Below are positions 33,444-41,951 of a stretch of 47,160 bases of DNA, in pieces. Under the pieces are notes generated by a model. It did not search any database. It was not told the DNA's origin and saw nothing but the letters and a program-made list of their open reading frames with translations. Location of the stretch: contig NZ_FNZB01000010.1 of NCBI RefSeq assembly GCF_900109205.1, positions 1 through 47,160 on the forward strand, read 5' to 3'. This DNA comes from Sphingomonas sp. OV641 (GTDB taxonomy: Bacteria > Pseudomonadota > Alphaproteobacteria > Sphingomonadales > Sphingomonadaceae). The number at the start of each line of letters is the position of its first letter. Positions within the stretch are counted from its first letter, which is position 1. The position numbers were made by a program, and so were the translations under genes.

Positions 33444-33886
33444 GCGCCGGGCTCCTCGGAGAAAGCGATGACCAGGGGCACCATCCGGGCGCGGTCGCGT
33501 CCATCGAAGCTTATCGACTGATCGGCCAGCGCGCGCACCAGCGCACGGCGTTTGCCAACCGATATCGTCCGCCCGCTTTCGGCAAGGACGACATCGATTT
33601 CGTTTCCGATCGACGCGGCGGTCACCGGATCGGCACGGCCCCCGAGAAGCCTTCGTACGAGGGACTCGATCTCGCAATGCACGCGGGACAGGAACAGCAG
33701 CGCAGGGACGCTCGAGAGCAACGCCACGGTCGCGATCGATACGACCATCGACAAGGCGACGACGGGAAAGAACATCCAGGCCGGGAACAGCGCGAATATG
33801 GCGAGAACATATGTCCACCCGAAGCCGACTGCCGCGACACACAGAAGCGCGTAGCGCGCGATCAGGCTGATGCGCTCAGTCGTCAT
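33440..33886 (-). CDS. Unknown tra-operon membrane protein (148 residues)
   Basis: Two adjacent hydrophobic segments (LLCVAAVGFGWTYVLAIFAL and FFPVVALSMVVSIATVALL) precede a charged cytoplasmic domain (VHCEIESLVRRLLGGRADP, SVGKRRALVRALADQ). It overlaps both neighbours by 4 bases and lies between a small membrane gene and traU. No family is recognised; F-type operons often have small variable membrane genes here. Confidence 0.6.
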   Translation of the reverse strand: MTTERISLIARYALLCVAAVGFGWTYVLAIFALFPAWMFFPVVALSMVVSIATVALLSSVPALLFLSRVHCEIESLVRRLLGGRADPVTAASIGNEIDVVLAESGRTISVGKRRALVRALADQSISFDGRDRARMVPLVIAFSEEPGA

Positions 33887-34170
33887 GCCCTGCCCTCCCC
33901 GTCCGGCTGCGCCGCGAGGCTTGCGTCAAGGAAAGCGTTATCGGCCCGGTTCTTGGCGATCACATACACCGGCACCAGCACGACCAGCGCCAGCACCAGT
34001 CCGGCAAGCGCGCCCCCTGCCCCGGCGCCGAGCACCGCGCGCAGCGGCTGCAACGCGCAGATGGCGATCGCCAGCCCGATCGCCGACCACAGGATCGCGA
34101 GCCGCATCGCCTTGAGGGCCGGCGTCTCGGGCGCGGCCATCGGCGTCCTGAGAATATCGAGCCACATCAT
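33883..34170 (-). CDS. Unknown tra-operon membrane protein (95 residues)
   Basis: Starts at the first of two tandem ATG codons (34170), overlapping the traW stop. Two hydrophobic helices (LAILWSAIGLAIAICAL and AGLVLALVVLVPVYVIA) are followed by a hydrophilic tail (NRADNAFLDASLAAQPDG). Coupled to its neighbours by 4-base overlaps. Function is unknown; it probably forms a pair with the next membrane gene. Confidence 0.6.
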   Translation of the reverse strand: MMWLDILRTPMAAPETPALKAMRLAILWSAIGLAIAICALQPLRAVLGAGAGGALAGLVLALVVLVPVYVIAKNRADNAFLDASLAAQPDGEGRA

Positions 34171-34826
34171 GCGCCCGCTCCCGACATCTCGATCTCGCTG
34201 ATCTTGAGCACCTGGCCCGCCGGTTCGACCACGGCGGGGACGCGCGCGATCCCGAAATGGCTGGTGAGCTTGCCCTGCTGGTCGAAGAAGAAGCGGCGCT
34301 TCTTCTCGCCCATGCGGTTGAACGGCGAGCCGGCGACGAAGATGATCTTGGCATTCTGCGCGGTCCACCGCTTCAGCGCCCAGTCGACCTGCGCATCGTC
34401 GCGGCCGTCGATGAACACGAGGTCGGTCTTCATCGCGACGAACGACAGCGGATTGACCCGCTGCCCGGCGCGCGCGACGAGCCGGCCCTTCTGGTCCTGG
34501 ATGTCCTGATCGAGCACGATCGTCGGGTCGAACGTCCAGCTGCGGCTCTCGCGCACCGCGCCGATGCCGGCGACGGGGATCGGGTTGCGGACACGTTCCT
34601 CGGTTTTTTCACGCAGCGCCGTCTGCATGCGCTCGATGCCGCCATTGGCCTGCAGCGTCTTCAGCCGGGTATCGATCGTCGCCAGCAGATCCGGCTCGGC
34701 GATCGCCCAGGTCTGGCCCATCACGCCGTGATCCTTTGCGAGCGCGCCCTGCACGATCGGCCAGGACGACGAGGCGACCAGCGCCACGCCCAGGGTTCCG
34801 CCGAAAAGGCCCGCGCGCCGGATCAC
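34167..34826 (-). CDS. traW: TraW-type pilus assembly protein
   Basis: 219 residues from a GTG at 34826 that overlaps the stop of the peptidase gene. A signal peptide (about 1-28, ending near GALA) precedes the TraW domain: HGVMGQTWAIAEPDLLATI, RSWTFDPTIVLDQDIQDQKG, VNPLSFVAMKTDLVFIDG, KIIFVAGSPF and RRFFFDQQGKLTSHFGI. TraW is a periplasmic partner of TrbC in F-pilus assembly. In F it lies next to traU; here two small membrane genes intervene. Confidence 0.92.
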   Translation of the reverse strand: MIRRAGLFGGTLGVALVASSSWPIVQGALAKDHGVMGQTWAIAEPDLLATIDTRLKTLQANGGIERMQTALREKTEERVRNPIPVAGIGAVRESRSWTFDPTIVLDQDIQDQKGRLVARAGQRVNPLSFVAMKTDLVFIDGRDDAQVDWALKRWTAQNAKIIFVAGSPFNRMGEKKRRFFFDQQGKLTSHFGIARVPAVVEPAGQVLKISEIEMSGAGA

Positions 34827-35416
34827 AGGATCGGCGTCCCGGTGCCGATGATCTGCTTCGCGCAGGCAAAGCCGATCTCGCCGTAGCGGCTGTCGAACCC
34901 GTCGGGGTGTGCGGTGCCGACATAATAGCAGCCCTCGGGAACGCGCCCGACCGGTCCCGGCGTCAGCACCTCGCCGAAGCGCGAGCGCGGCTTCATGTGC
35001 GCGACGCGGACGCCGTCGACATAGACCCATTTCCCGCGATGCTCGACCAGCGCCCCGGCCTCGCCGATCACGCGCTTGCCGAACGGTCCCGAATCCGGTC
35101 CGAAGTGGCGGCGCACCAGCTCGCCCTCGGGCGGCGCGAAGAACACATAGTCGCCCTTGGCGGGCACGCGGCCGCGCTGGATGAAGAACGCCCAGTTGGG
35201 GAGGCTCTCGCTCGCGTTTATCATGAAGGCGTGCGTCTCGCGCCACGCGGCGATCGAGTTGTAGCCGCCCCACACGATCCCGAGCAGCGCGACCGCGCTC
35301 CACTGGCGGACCCGCTTGACGATCAGCGCCTTGCGGGCCGCGCGGTCCCCGGCGACGTCAACCGCCGTGGGAGCCGCATGACCGACCCGCGCCAGCGCCT
35401 CAGTTGCCGCTGCCAT
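34823..35416 (-). CDS. S26-family signal peptidase (RP4 TraF-like)
   Basis: 197 residues from MAAATEALARVG at 35416, 17 bases inside the end of trbI. One transmembrane helix (about residues 39-56) anchors a periplasmic S26 peptidase domain: NASESLPNWAFFIQRG with the nucleophile Ser, then GDYVFFAPPEGELV, the Lys block FGKRVIGEAGALVEH, and RVPEGCYYVGTAHPDGFDSR near the end. RP4 TraF of this family cleaves and cyclises the pilin. Its place here suggests it matures TraA in this F-type system. It is unrelated to the F-type TraF at 28224-29132 despite the shared name. Confidence 0.88.
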   Translation of the reverse strand: MAAATEALARVGHAAPTAVDVAGDRAARKALIVKRVRQWSAVALLGIVWGGYNSIAAWRETHAFMINASESLPNWAFFIQRGRVPAKGDYVFFAPPEGELVRRHFGPDSGPFGKRVIGEAGALVEHRGKWVYVDGVRVAHMKPRSRFGEVLTPGPVGRVPEGCYYVGTAHPDGFDSRYGEIGFACAKQIIGTGTPIL

Positions 35417-36080
35417 CGACCCCTCCCGGCGCGGACTGGGTGACCGTCGCCTCGACCGGCGAGACCGGCGCAGGCCCGAACGGCGAAGCGGTCGGGACCG
35501 CCGCCCCTGGCGCGGCCGGCGCGACGTTCCCGGAGGCTTGGGGAAGCATCGCACCGACCGCGGGACCGGCCGGGGTGTTCGGCGCGGCCGCGGGGAGCGG
35601 CACGCGCGCGAAGACCGCGCGGCGGATCTGGTCGGTGATATCGGGGACGTTCTTCGAGAGGACCGCCTCGCCGACGAGGACGGTGGTGCCGCTCGCGCCG
35701 ACCTTCTTCATCTCGTCGTCGAGCGCGGACATGAAGGCCTGGGTCTGCGCGGCCACCTGTTGGGGCTGGCCGTTACTGTGGCTCTGCGCCTGGACATATT
35801 CCGAGACGATGCCTTCGAGCCGGACGCTCGCCATCGGCACGGTCGCGGGCGGGGCAAGGAGATGCTTGGTCACCCACGCCCCCCAGAGCAGTACCGCGAC
35901 CGCCAGCGCGACCGCGACATAGGCGATGACGGGCAGGCCCTGCGGCTTGCGGCGATCCACCTTGTCCGCGACCGGACGGCGCGGTGCCGCACCGGCAGCG
36001 TCATCACGGGGTGCCGGGGCCGGAGCGGACGGTTGCACCGCCGCGGACGCGACCTCGGGACGATCGAGAACATCAACCAT
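35400..36080 (-). CDS. trbI: F-type TrbI protein
   Basis: 226 residues. A Pro/Ala-rich cytoplasmic N-terminus of about 48 residues is followed by one helix (IAYVAVALAVAVLLWGAWVT) and a periplasmic domain with VPMASVRLEGIVSEYVQA, FMSALDDEMKKVGASGTTV and VLSKNVPDITDQIRRAVFARV, the TrbI_Ftype pattern. A Pro/Ala/Gly tail of about 65 residues is extra. TrbI affects pilus retraction and length in F. Overlaps neighbours on both sides. Confidence 0.82.
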   Translation of the reverse strand: MVDVLDRPEVASAAVQPSAPAPAPRDDAAGAAPRRPVADKVDRRKPQGLPVIAYVAVALAVAVLLWGAWVTKHLLAPPATVPMASVRLEGIVSEYVQAQSHSNGQPQQVAAQTQAFMSALDDEMKKVGASGTTVLVGEAVLSKNVPDITDQIRRAVFARVPLPAAAPNTPAGPAVGAMLPQASGNVAPAAPGAAVPTASPFGPAPVSPVEATVTQSAPGGVDGSGN

Positions 36081-36447
36081 GACGGGGGCCTTTCGTGGAA
36101 GTGATGATCGCGCCGAGCAGGCGCACGCGGGTCACGGCGACGATGCCGAACGCGACCAGCCACACGACGAACAGCTGGTCGCCGAACGCCGCGCGGCGTG
36201 CCTGGTCGGCCGCGACGAAGCGCGTGCCGAGGTTGGCGACCTGCGAGAAGAAGCCGAGCGCGGTGAAGTCGCCTAGCATCAGGAAGAACAGGATCGCGAC
36301 GCCGAAGGTCGCGAGCAGCGTCATCGCCATCCAGCCCGACACCCGCAACAGGATGTAGCAGGCGTCGCCGATCGCGCGCGTGCCCGTGCGTTTCCAGTCG
36401 GTCGCGGTCGGCGTACGCCAGTCGCGCTCGTGCGTGAAGGCGTTCAT
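36073..36447 (-). CDS. Unknown tra-operon membrane protein (124 residues)
   Basis: Starts 4 bases inside the end of traC. A short polar N-terminus precedes two clear transmembrane helices (GWMAMTLLATFGVAILFFL and LFVVWLVAFGIVAVTRV) with a loop of about 40 residues. No known domain is recognised. Position between traC and trbI suggests a small accessory inner-membrane subunit. Confidence 0.6.
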   Translation of the reverse strand: MNAFTHERDWRTPTATDWKRTGTRAIGDACYILLRVSGWMAMTLLATFGVAILFFLMLGDFTALGFFSQVANLGTRFVAADQARRAAFGDQLFVVWLVAFGIVAVTRVRLLGAIITSTKGPRHG

Positions 36448-39008
36448 TCCGCCGCCTCCACCCAGGGCTCGCCCGGAGGATTGTCGCGATATTCCTCGGG
36501 GAAGGCGACGCGTTCGATCGCCTCGTCCATCGAACAGCCGAGGTCGATCAGATGCTCGATATCGGCGAAGGTCTGCGGGCTGGAGGAATAGAGCGTCGCC
36601 GAATATTTATCGAGGACGAGCCGCCCGACCGCCATCGATTCCGGCCCCTTGATGAGGATGTCGGAATATTCCGCGCCGTTGCGCTTCAGCGAACGCAGCA
36701 GGCTTTCGGTGTAGGGGTCCATGTCGAAGCGGCCGTGCTTCTGGAAGTCCGAGATCGTGTCGGGCTTCTGCATCAGGATGACCGACCAGTCGGAGTTCTC
36801 CAGCGCCGCGAGGCTCCCTTCCGACTTGTAATAGTCGTTGAGGCTCTGCGTCGCGGTGATGAGCGAGGCGCCATATTTGCGGCAGGTTCGGCTGTAGGTC
36901 TCGACGAAATCGGCCATCGACCCACCGCGCAGCATCTGCCACGCCTCGTCGATCAGCAGCGCCTTGGGGATCTGGCGGTCCATGCGGCGCATGGTCTGCG
37001 ACGACATGAACATGATCGCGGTCAGCACGACCGAGCGCAGTTCCTCGCGGCTCGACAGGTCCGAGAGTTCGAACACCGTTAGCGCGTTCGACATGTCCAC
37101 CGACGCCTCACCGGTGAAGAAGCTGCCGTAGGTGCCCTTTCCCGAGAACGGGAACATCGCGATCGCGAGATCCGTCCCCTGCACAGAGCCGTCGGAGCCG
37201 AGCGCCTCGATCACGTCGTCGACGCACCCTCCCCTGCCCTTGGCCTCCCACACCTGGTTGACCGCACGATCGATCAGACCGCGCTCGGTGTCGTTGAGCT
37301 TGTCGATGTGACGGCCCATCTGCCCGATGATCGACTTGAGCATCGCCAGCGCGTCGACGAGATAATCCTCGTCCTGCGCCACCAGCGTCTCGTCGATCAT
37401 CGAGAACGGATTGAGGCTGAACCCGTCGCGCAGGCGGAACTCGACGAAATTGCCGCCCAGGCTCTTGGCCATATGCTCGAACGAGCGGCCGTCATCGATC
37501 ACGATGATCTTCGCGCCCACGCCGGCGAACGCCGCGCACAGCTCCTGCAGCGCCACCGACTTGCCCGAGCCGGACTTGCCGAACACCGCGACATTGTGGT
37601 TGCCCGCCTTGTTCTCGAACGGCGACCAGAAGAAAGGCTGGCCGCGCCGCCCGATGAACATCAGGTGCGGCAGATGCCCGCCGAGATACTCGCCCTGGAT
37701 CGGCAGCATGTTCGCCGCGGTCGAGGTCAGCATCGTGCGCAGCCGCTTCATGCGCTTCAGGTCGCTGTCGAGCCCGTTGCCGAGCGTCATCGGCAGACAC
37801 GACATGAACGCCATGATCTGGAGGAACCGCTCGTCGAGCAGGTCCCACCCGGCCGCCTTGTACATCGACTTGACGGTGCGCTCGTTAGCGTCCCCCTGCC
37901 CCTTCGGGCTGATGATGCCGACCGCATAATAGGCCTGCACCAGCTTCTTGCCGAGACGCAGCTCCTGGGTGACATGCTCCCATTCGCGGCTCTGGTCCTT
38001 CAGCTGCGGGAGCAGCCGCGCCGACTTCGAGTCCGCCAGGCTCGACGTACGCATGAACTTGTAACCGGCCTTAGACGAGGCGGCCTGTTCGTCCTGGTAG
38101 CACAGGCATAGCGACGTGAGAGTCGGGCACCCCGGGCGCAGCTTGTCGGAGAACATGTCGCCGATCAGCTTCTGCACGTCCCACGGCGCCCAGCGGTTCG
38201 GCAGGTTCCTGACCGAGAAGAAGCGATAGTCGAACGTGTCGGGCCGGATCTCCTGATACTGCGTCTCGCCCGACAGGTTCGTCACCGCGCGCAGCGGCTC
38301 GACCGATACCAGCAGGCGGTCGGCCTGGACGACGGTCTGGACGTCGCGCCGCACGCATTGGTCGGCGATCGGATCGAGTTCTGAATATTCCGAGACGTGG
38401 TCGGAGACGTCGAACGCCGGCGCGGTGATGTCGTCGATCAGCGCGATCAGATCGACCGGCTTCAGCCGGGTTGCCGGCATGTCGATCGACTGCAGCGTCG
38501 AGACGATGCTGTCGCGGACGCCGGTCAGCTCCTCCGGTGTCGCCTTCCCGCTACGGATCGAGACCGACAGGAAGATGCGATGGTTGCGGACGTGGAACGG
38601 TCCGTCCTTCGACATCGATACCCATGCGCCGTGACGCAGGAACGCCGACCGCCGCTCGGCGATCTTGCGATGGATGCCGCCCGCCTTGTAGCGCGGCAGC
38701 GCATATTGCGCGATCAGCGCGCCCACACGCGGGCTCTGGAATGCGAGCAGCTGGACCCGCGCGCTGGGCGGGACGCTCTCGGACAGCATCTGCGCGATGA
38801 TCTCCCCGGTGCGCTCGTCCGCACCCATGAGCGGCGCGAGTTCCAGCGCGAACGCGATGCTGTCGGTCTGGTAGAACAGGTCGTGCCGCGCGTCGTAGCT
38901 GCGATACGGCAGCCACTGCGACAGCATCGGCGCGCCATGCGAGGGTGTTCCCTGGTCGGGTGCGCGCGTATCGCCGAGCAGGCGGGCTATGAAGCCGGTC
39001 TTCGCCAT
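36444..39008 (-). CDS. traC: TraC-type T4SS ATPase (VirB4 class)
   Basis: 854 residues. The N-terminal TraC_F domain (about 25-400) includes MLSQWLPYRSYDARHDLFYQ and GVISPKG-like YYAVGIISPKGQGDANE. The motor domain has Walker A FGKSGSGKSVALQELC (about 475-490), Walker B IPKALLIDEAWQMLRGG, and SLITATQSLNDYY. TraC is the VirB4 counterpart that drives F-pilus assembly. Motifs are intact and length is normal. This is the second VirB4-class motor in the window, from a different T4SS type than that at 10454-12817. Confidence 0.95.
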   Translation of the reverse strand: MAKTGFIARLLGDTRAPDQGTPSHGAPMLSQWLPYRSYDARHDLFYQTDSIAFALELAPLMGADERTGEIIAQMLSESVPPSARVQLLAFQSPRVGALIAQYALPRYKAGGIHRKIAERRSAFLRHGAWVSMSKDGPFHVRNHRIFLSVSIRSGKATPEELTGVRDSIVSTLQSIDMPATRLKPVDLIALIDDITAPAFDVSDHVSEYSELDPIADQCVRRDVQTVVQADRLLVSVEPLRAVTNLSGETQYQEIRPDTFDYRFFSVRNLPNRWAPWDVQKLIGDMFSDKLRPGCPTLTSLCLCYQDEQAASSKAGYKFMRTSSLADSKSARLLPQLKDQSREWEHVTQELRLGKKLVQAYYAVGIISPKGQGDANERTVKSMYKAAGWDLLDERFLQIMAFMSCLPMTLGNGLDSDLKRMKRLRTMLTSTAANMLPIQGEYLGGHLPHLMFIGRRGQPFFWSPFENKAGNHNVAVFGKSGSGKSVALQELCAAFAGVGAKIIVIDDGRSFEHMAKSLGGNFVEFRLRDGFSLNPFSMIDETLVAQDEDYLVDALAMLKSIIGQMGRHIDKLNDTERGLIDRAVNQVWEAKGRGGCVDDVIEALGSDGSVQGTDLAIAMFPFSGKGTYGSFFTGEASVDMSNALTVFELSDLSSREELRSVVLTAIMFMSSQTMRRMDRQIPKALLIDEAWQMLRGGSMADFVETYSRTCRKYGASLITATQSLNDYYKSEGSLAALENSDWSVILMQKPDTISDFQKHGRFDMDPYTESLLRSLKRNGAEYSDILIKGPESMAVGRLVLDKYSATLYSSSPQTFADIEHLIDLGCSMDEAIERVAFPEEYRDNPPGEPWVEAAE

Positions 39009-39013
39009 GACGA

Positions 39014-39799
39014 TCAGTCCTCCACGCGCGGCGAGAAGGTCGCTGGGCGGTTACCCGGCGTGCTCGACGCGAGTTCGGGCGAAGCCGGCTTCTGCGTCGC
39101 GGCGATCGGCACACCCTTGCCAGCAGCCGCGTCGCGCGCCCTGGCCCGCGCGGCCGCGACCGCTGCCGCACTTGGTGCGCCGACCGCGCTCGCCGCACCT
39201 GCGGCCGCTGCCGGGGCGGCGACCTGCGCGACCTCGGCGGGCACCGGGGGAAGCGCGGCGATCGGCGCGCCGAGCTGCGAGAGGATCTCGGGGCTGACGT
39301 TGAGCGTCTGCGTCGCGGCAAGCGCCGAACCGTGGCCGTCGGTCGCCGCCAGCCACTGGCCGTTGTCGACCACCGCCTGCACGACCGCGGTCTCGTGGAA
39401 GCGCCCAGCCGCGTCGACATGCGAGGGGAACACGATCCGCAACACCTTCTGCGGCCCGACCCCCGCCGCCTGCGCCGGCACCGGCGTCGAGGCATAGGCG
39501 ATCCGCTGCGTACCACCGCTGTTGCGCGCGGGTGCCTGGTACGGTCCTGCGGGATGATAGCCACTGTCGCCAGTGATCTCGGCCAGCGCCTTGTCATCGA
39601 TGACGGTCGCCGGCGAGCAGCTGCCACCCTCGGGCGCGCCGCACGCGAACTTGCCCGAGATGTTGGTGCCCAGCGTCGTACAGCTGGCGAGCAGTCCCAG
39701 GCTCGCGGTCATCGCCAGCGCGGCGATACGCTTGGCGCGGGCGTGCGGGCGATAGTCGGAAACCGGGCAGGCCGGCAGGCGGATCACGGATCGGGTCAC
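39014..39799 (-). CDS. traV: TraV-type outer-membrane lipoprotein
   Basis: 261 residues from a GTG at 39799 overlapping the stop of the DsbC-like gene. The lipobox is LLASC (Cys about residue 40), preceded by a basic region and hydrophobic core. A second cysteine pair follows (FACGAPEGGSCSP), typical of TraV. The C-terminal half is Ala/Pro-rich and low in complexity. TraV is the VirB7 counterpart and forms the outer-membrane ring with TraK and TraB. Confidence 0.85.
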   Translation of the reverse strand: MTRSVIRLPACPVSDYRPHARAKRIAALAMTASLGLLASCTTLGTNISGKFACGAPEGGSCSPATVIDDKALAEITGDSGYHPAGPYQAPARNSGGTQRIAYASTPVPAQAAGVGPQKVLRIVFPSHVDAAGRFHETAVVQAVVDNGQWLAATDGHGSALAATQTLNVSPEILSQLGAPIAALPPVPAEVAQVAAPAAAAGAASAVGAPSAAAVAAARARARDAAAGKGVPIAATQKPASPELASSTPGNRPATFSPRVED

Positions 39800-40608
39800 G
39801 ACTTGGCTCCCTTCAACCATTCGACGAGCTGGGCCTTGGGCTTGAAGCCCTCGATCACCGCCCCGTCGGAGCGGACGATGACGGGCGTCCCGTTGATGCC
39901 GTGCGCCTTGGCGAACGCCTCGTTCTCATCGAGACCGCTGGTGTCGCACTTCGCGCCTGCCGGGACCGGGTTCTGCGCATAGGCCGCGCGGACCGCCGCA
40001 TGACGATCGCGGGCGCACAGCACCTGCTCGGCGATCTCGCGGCTTCCCAGCACCGAGATCGGGCGCTCGATGACGCGCACGTTCATCGTCTCGAGCGCCT
40101 GACTGAGCGCGCGGCAGTAGCCGCAGTGGAAATCGGAGAAGACGGTGACCGTCTGCGTGCCCGAACCCCACACGATCGCACCCTTGCTCGACAGCCGCGT
40201 CACATCGAGCGTGCGGGCGACAGCGGGCTGGGTCGTGACGCGCGCACCCGCCCTCGCCGCGCCGGCCTCGGGCGCATCGGCCGTGGCATTGGCCTTTGCC
40301 GCGCCGCCCACCAGCATATCGGGATTGAGCGCGAGCAGCTTGGCGGCGGTCAGATCCTGCCGCGTCTCCATGTCATAGACGCGGCCGATGACGAGATAGC
40401 GCGCCGACTTGTCGACGTAGAACAAGTTCGCACCCGCCACGACCTCGCACAGCCCGTCGACCTTGGAGCAGTCGATCGCATCGACCTTGGTCTTGGGAAG
40501 CCGCTTCTGCAGCGCGACCTGGACCTGCGCGCCGATCGGCGCTTCGGCCGAGCCGGTCAGCAGCATCGCCGCCCCCGCCATCGCGCCGATCATGATAGTA
40601 TTTGCCAT
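39796..40608 (-). CDS. dsbC: DsbC-like thiol:disulfide isomerase
   Basis: 270 residues with a signal peptide (about 1-22). An N-terminal DsbC-type dimerisation region (LFYVDKSARYLVIGRVYDM) is followed by a thioredoxin domain with VTVFSDFHCGYCRALSQAL (CXXC) and cis-Pro HGINGTPVIVRSDG. Such isomerases are common in MPF-F operons (in F, TrbB) and correct disulfides in Cys-rich TraN, TraU and TraH. Located between traB and traV. Confidence 0.92.
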   Translation of the reverse strand: MANTIMIGAMAGAAMLLTGSAEAPIGAQVQVALQKRLPKTKVDAIDCSKVDGLCEVVAGANLFYVDKSARYLVIGRVYDMETRQDLTAAKLLALNPDMLVGGAAKANATADAPEAGAARAGARVTTQPAVARTLDVTRLSSKGAIVWGSGTQTVTVFSDFHCGYCRALSQALETMNVRVIERPISVLGSREIAEQVLCARDRHAAVRAAYAQNPVPAGAKCDTSGLDENEAFAKAHGINGTPVIVRSDGAVIEGFKPKAQLVEWLKGAKS

Positions 40609-40628
40609 GTGACCGCCTCCTTCCGGGC

Positions 40629-41951
40629 TCAGTTCTGGATGAAGACGCCTTCGAGGAAGACGATCTCGACATCGATGCCGGTCGGCATCTCGATGATGGG
40701 CTGGTACTGTTCGGCGCGCTCGATCAGGTATTTGGAAACTGTTCGACCGCTCTGGTCGGCGCCGCCGCCCAAAGCGCGCAAACCGACGTTGCCGATGCTC
40801 GGGGTGCGATTGATCCCTCCTTTGCCGTCTGTCTCGAAGGTTGCGAGTGGCTGGTTGAAGGCAGTGTTCAGCGCATTGCCTGCACCACCTACAAGCCCAG
40901 CAAAGAAAGCTTGCATCGCCAAGGAGCCCTCGCGACTGACGACACGGCCGCGCACGCCGGTCTTGCCGGCGAAGCTGATGAAGCCCTTCACGTCCGACAC
41001 CGCGAACCGGCCATTGGCCTGCGGACAGGTCATCCGCTGCAGCTTCACATAGACCTTCTCGGAAGAGAGATCGCCGCGCGCCGCGCCGTTGATGACGCAG
41101 CCTTCGATCCGCGTCGTGAGCAGCTTGCCGTTCTGGTAGACCGAGCGCGCCGGGCCGGTGATGCGCAGGATCACCGGCAGCGGATCGGTCTGCGACTGCA
41201 CCCCCGCCGAGGCGTCGACGCCGACGATGACCTTCGCCTTCGCGATCGAGTTGGGCGGCAGGTAATTGGGGCTGTCGGTGTAGCTGGTCGTGCCACCCGA
41301 GATCCGAGTCGCGGTGCCCGAGGGGCCGCCCTCGAACGACACCAGCTTGATCGAGCGCGACTGCGACACCGCAGCCGCTGCCGCCTCGCCCGCCGTCATC
41401 GGCGCGCCGGGAGTGCGGTAATTGGGCTGGCCGGGGCCATACATCTGCGTCGGAGCCGGCGCGGCCGGCGCGGCGTTACGCTGCGCGATCTGCTGGCGAA
41501 GCTGGTCGTTCTCCTGCTGATAGGCGCTCATGACCCGCTGGCCATCGCTCGCCATCGACTGCTTCTCGCCCTGGAGCGCGGCGATCTGCGCCTGCAACTG
41601 CTCCATCTGCGCGCGCTGGCCGTCGACGCCCTTCAGCTGATTGTTGATCGACTGCATCTGCGCTTCGGATGCGGCCTGCCATTCACGCTGCGACATGTTC
41701 CGGTTGACCATGTCGTCGGTGGTGATCTTCACCTCCTTCCCGTCGGTGCCGACCGGCTTCAGCTTGGCATCGTCGCCCATGACGTACCAGGAGCCCAGCA
41801 CCAGCGCGACGGCGCCACCACAGCCGAGGTAGAGCAGCTGCTTCTTGCGGACGGCATCGTTGCCGGCCATCAGCTCGCTGTCCCCGCCCTCCTCCGGCTC
41901 GGTATCGAGCTGCTTGGCACGGTTACGCTGGAAGATGTCCTTGAGGCTCAT
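40629..41951 (-). CDS. traB: TraB-type T4SS core protein (VirB10 class)
   Basis: 440 residues from MSLKDIFQRN at 41951, overlapping the traK stop. A cytoplasmic N-terminus is followed by one helix (LLYLGCGGAVALVLGSWYVM, about 40-59). Then comes a coiled-coil segment of about 85 residues (SINNQLKGVDGQRAQMEQL and ENDQLRQQIAQRN) and the VirB10-like domain with SIAKAKVIVGVDASAGVQSQ, PVILRITGPAR and RVVSREGSLAMQAFFAG. TraB spans both membranes, binds TraK and TraV, and links to TraC and the coupling protein. Confidence 0.93.
   Translation of the reverse strand: MSLKDIFQRNRAKQLDTEPEEGGDSELMAGNDAVRKKQLLYLGCGGAVALVLGSWYVMGDDAKLKPVGTDGKEVKITTDDMVNRNMSQREWQAASEAQMQSINNQLKGVDGQRAQMEQLQAQIAALQGEKQSMASDGQRVMSAYQQENDQLRQQIAQRNAAPAAPAPTQMYGPGQPNYRTPGAPMTAGEAAAAAVSQSRSIKLVSFEGGPSGTATRISGGTTSYTDSPNYLPPNSIAKAKVIVGVDASAGVQSQTDPLPVILRITGPARSVYQNGKLLTTRIEGCVINGAARGDLSSEKVYVKLQRMTCPQANGRFAVSDVKGFISFAGKTGVRGRVVSREGSLAMQAFFAGLVGGAGNALNTAFNQPLATFETDGKGGINRTPSIGNVGLRALGGGADQSGRTVSKYLIERAEQYQPIIEMPTGIDVEIVFLEGVFIQN

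Noticed and set aside
30753..33521. Plus-strand open frame of about 920 codons
   Set aside because: Antisense to traN, trbC and traU, which match their families from end to end.
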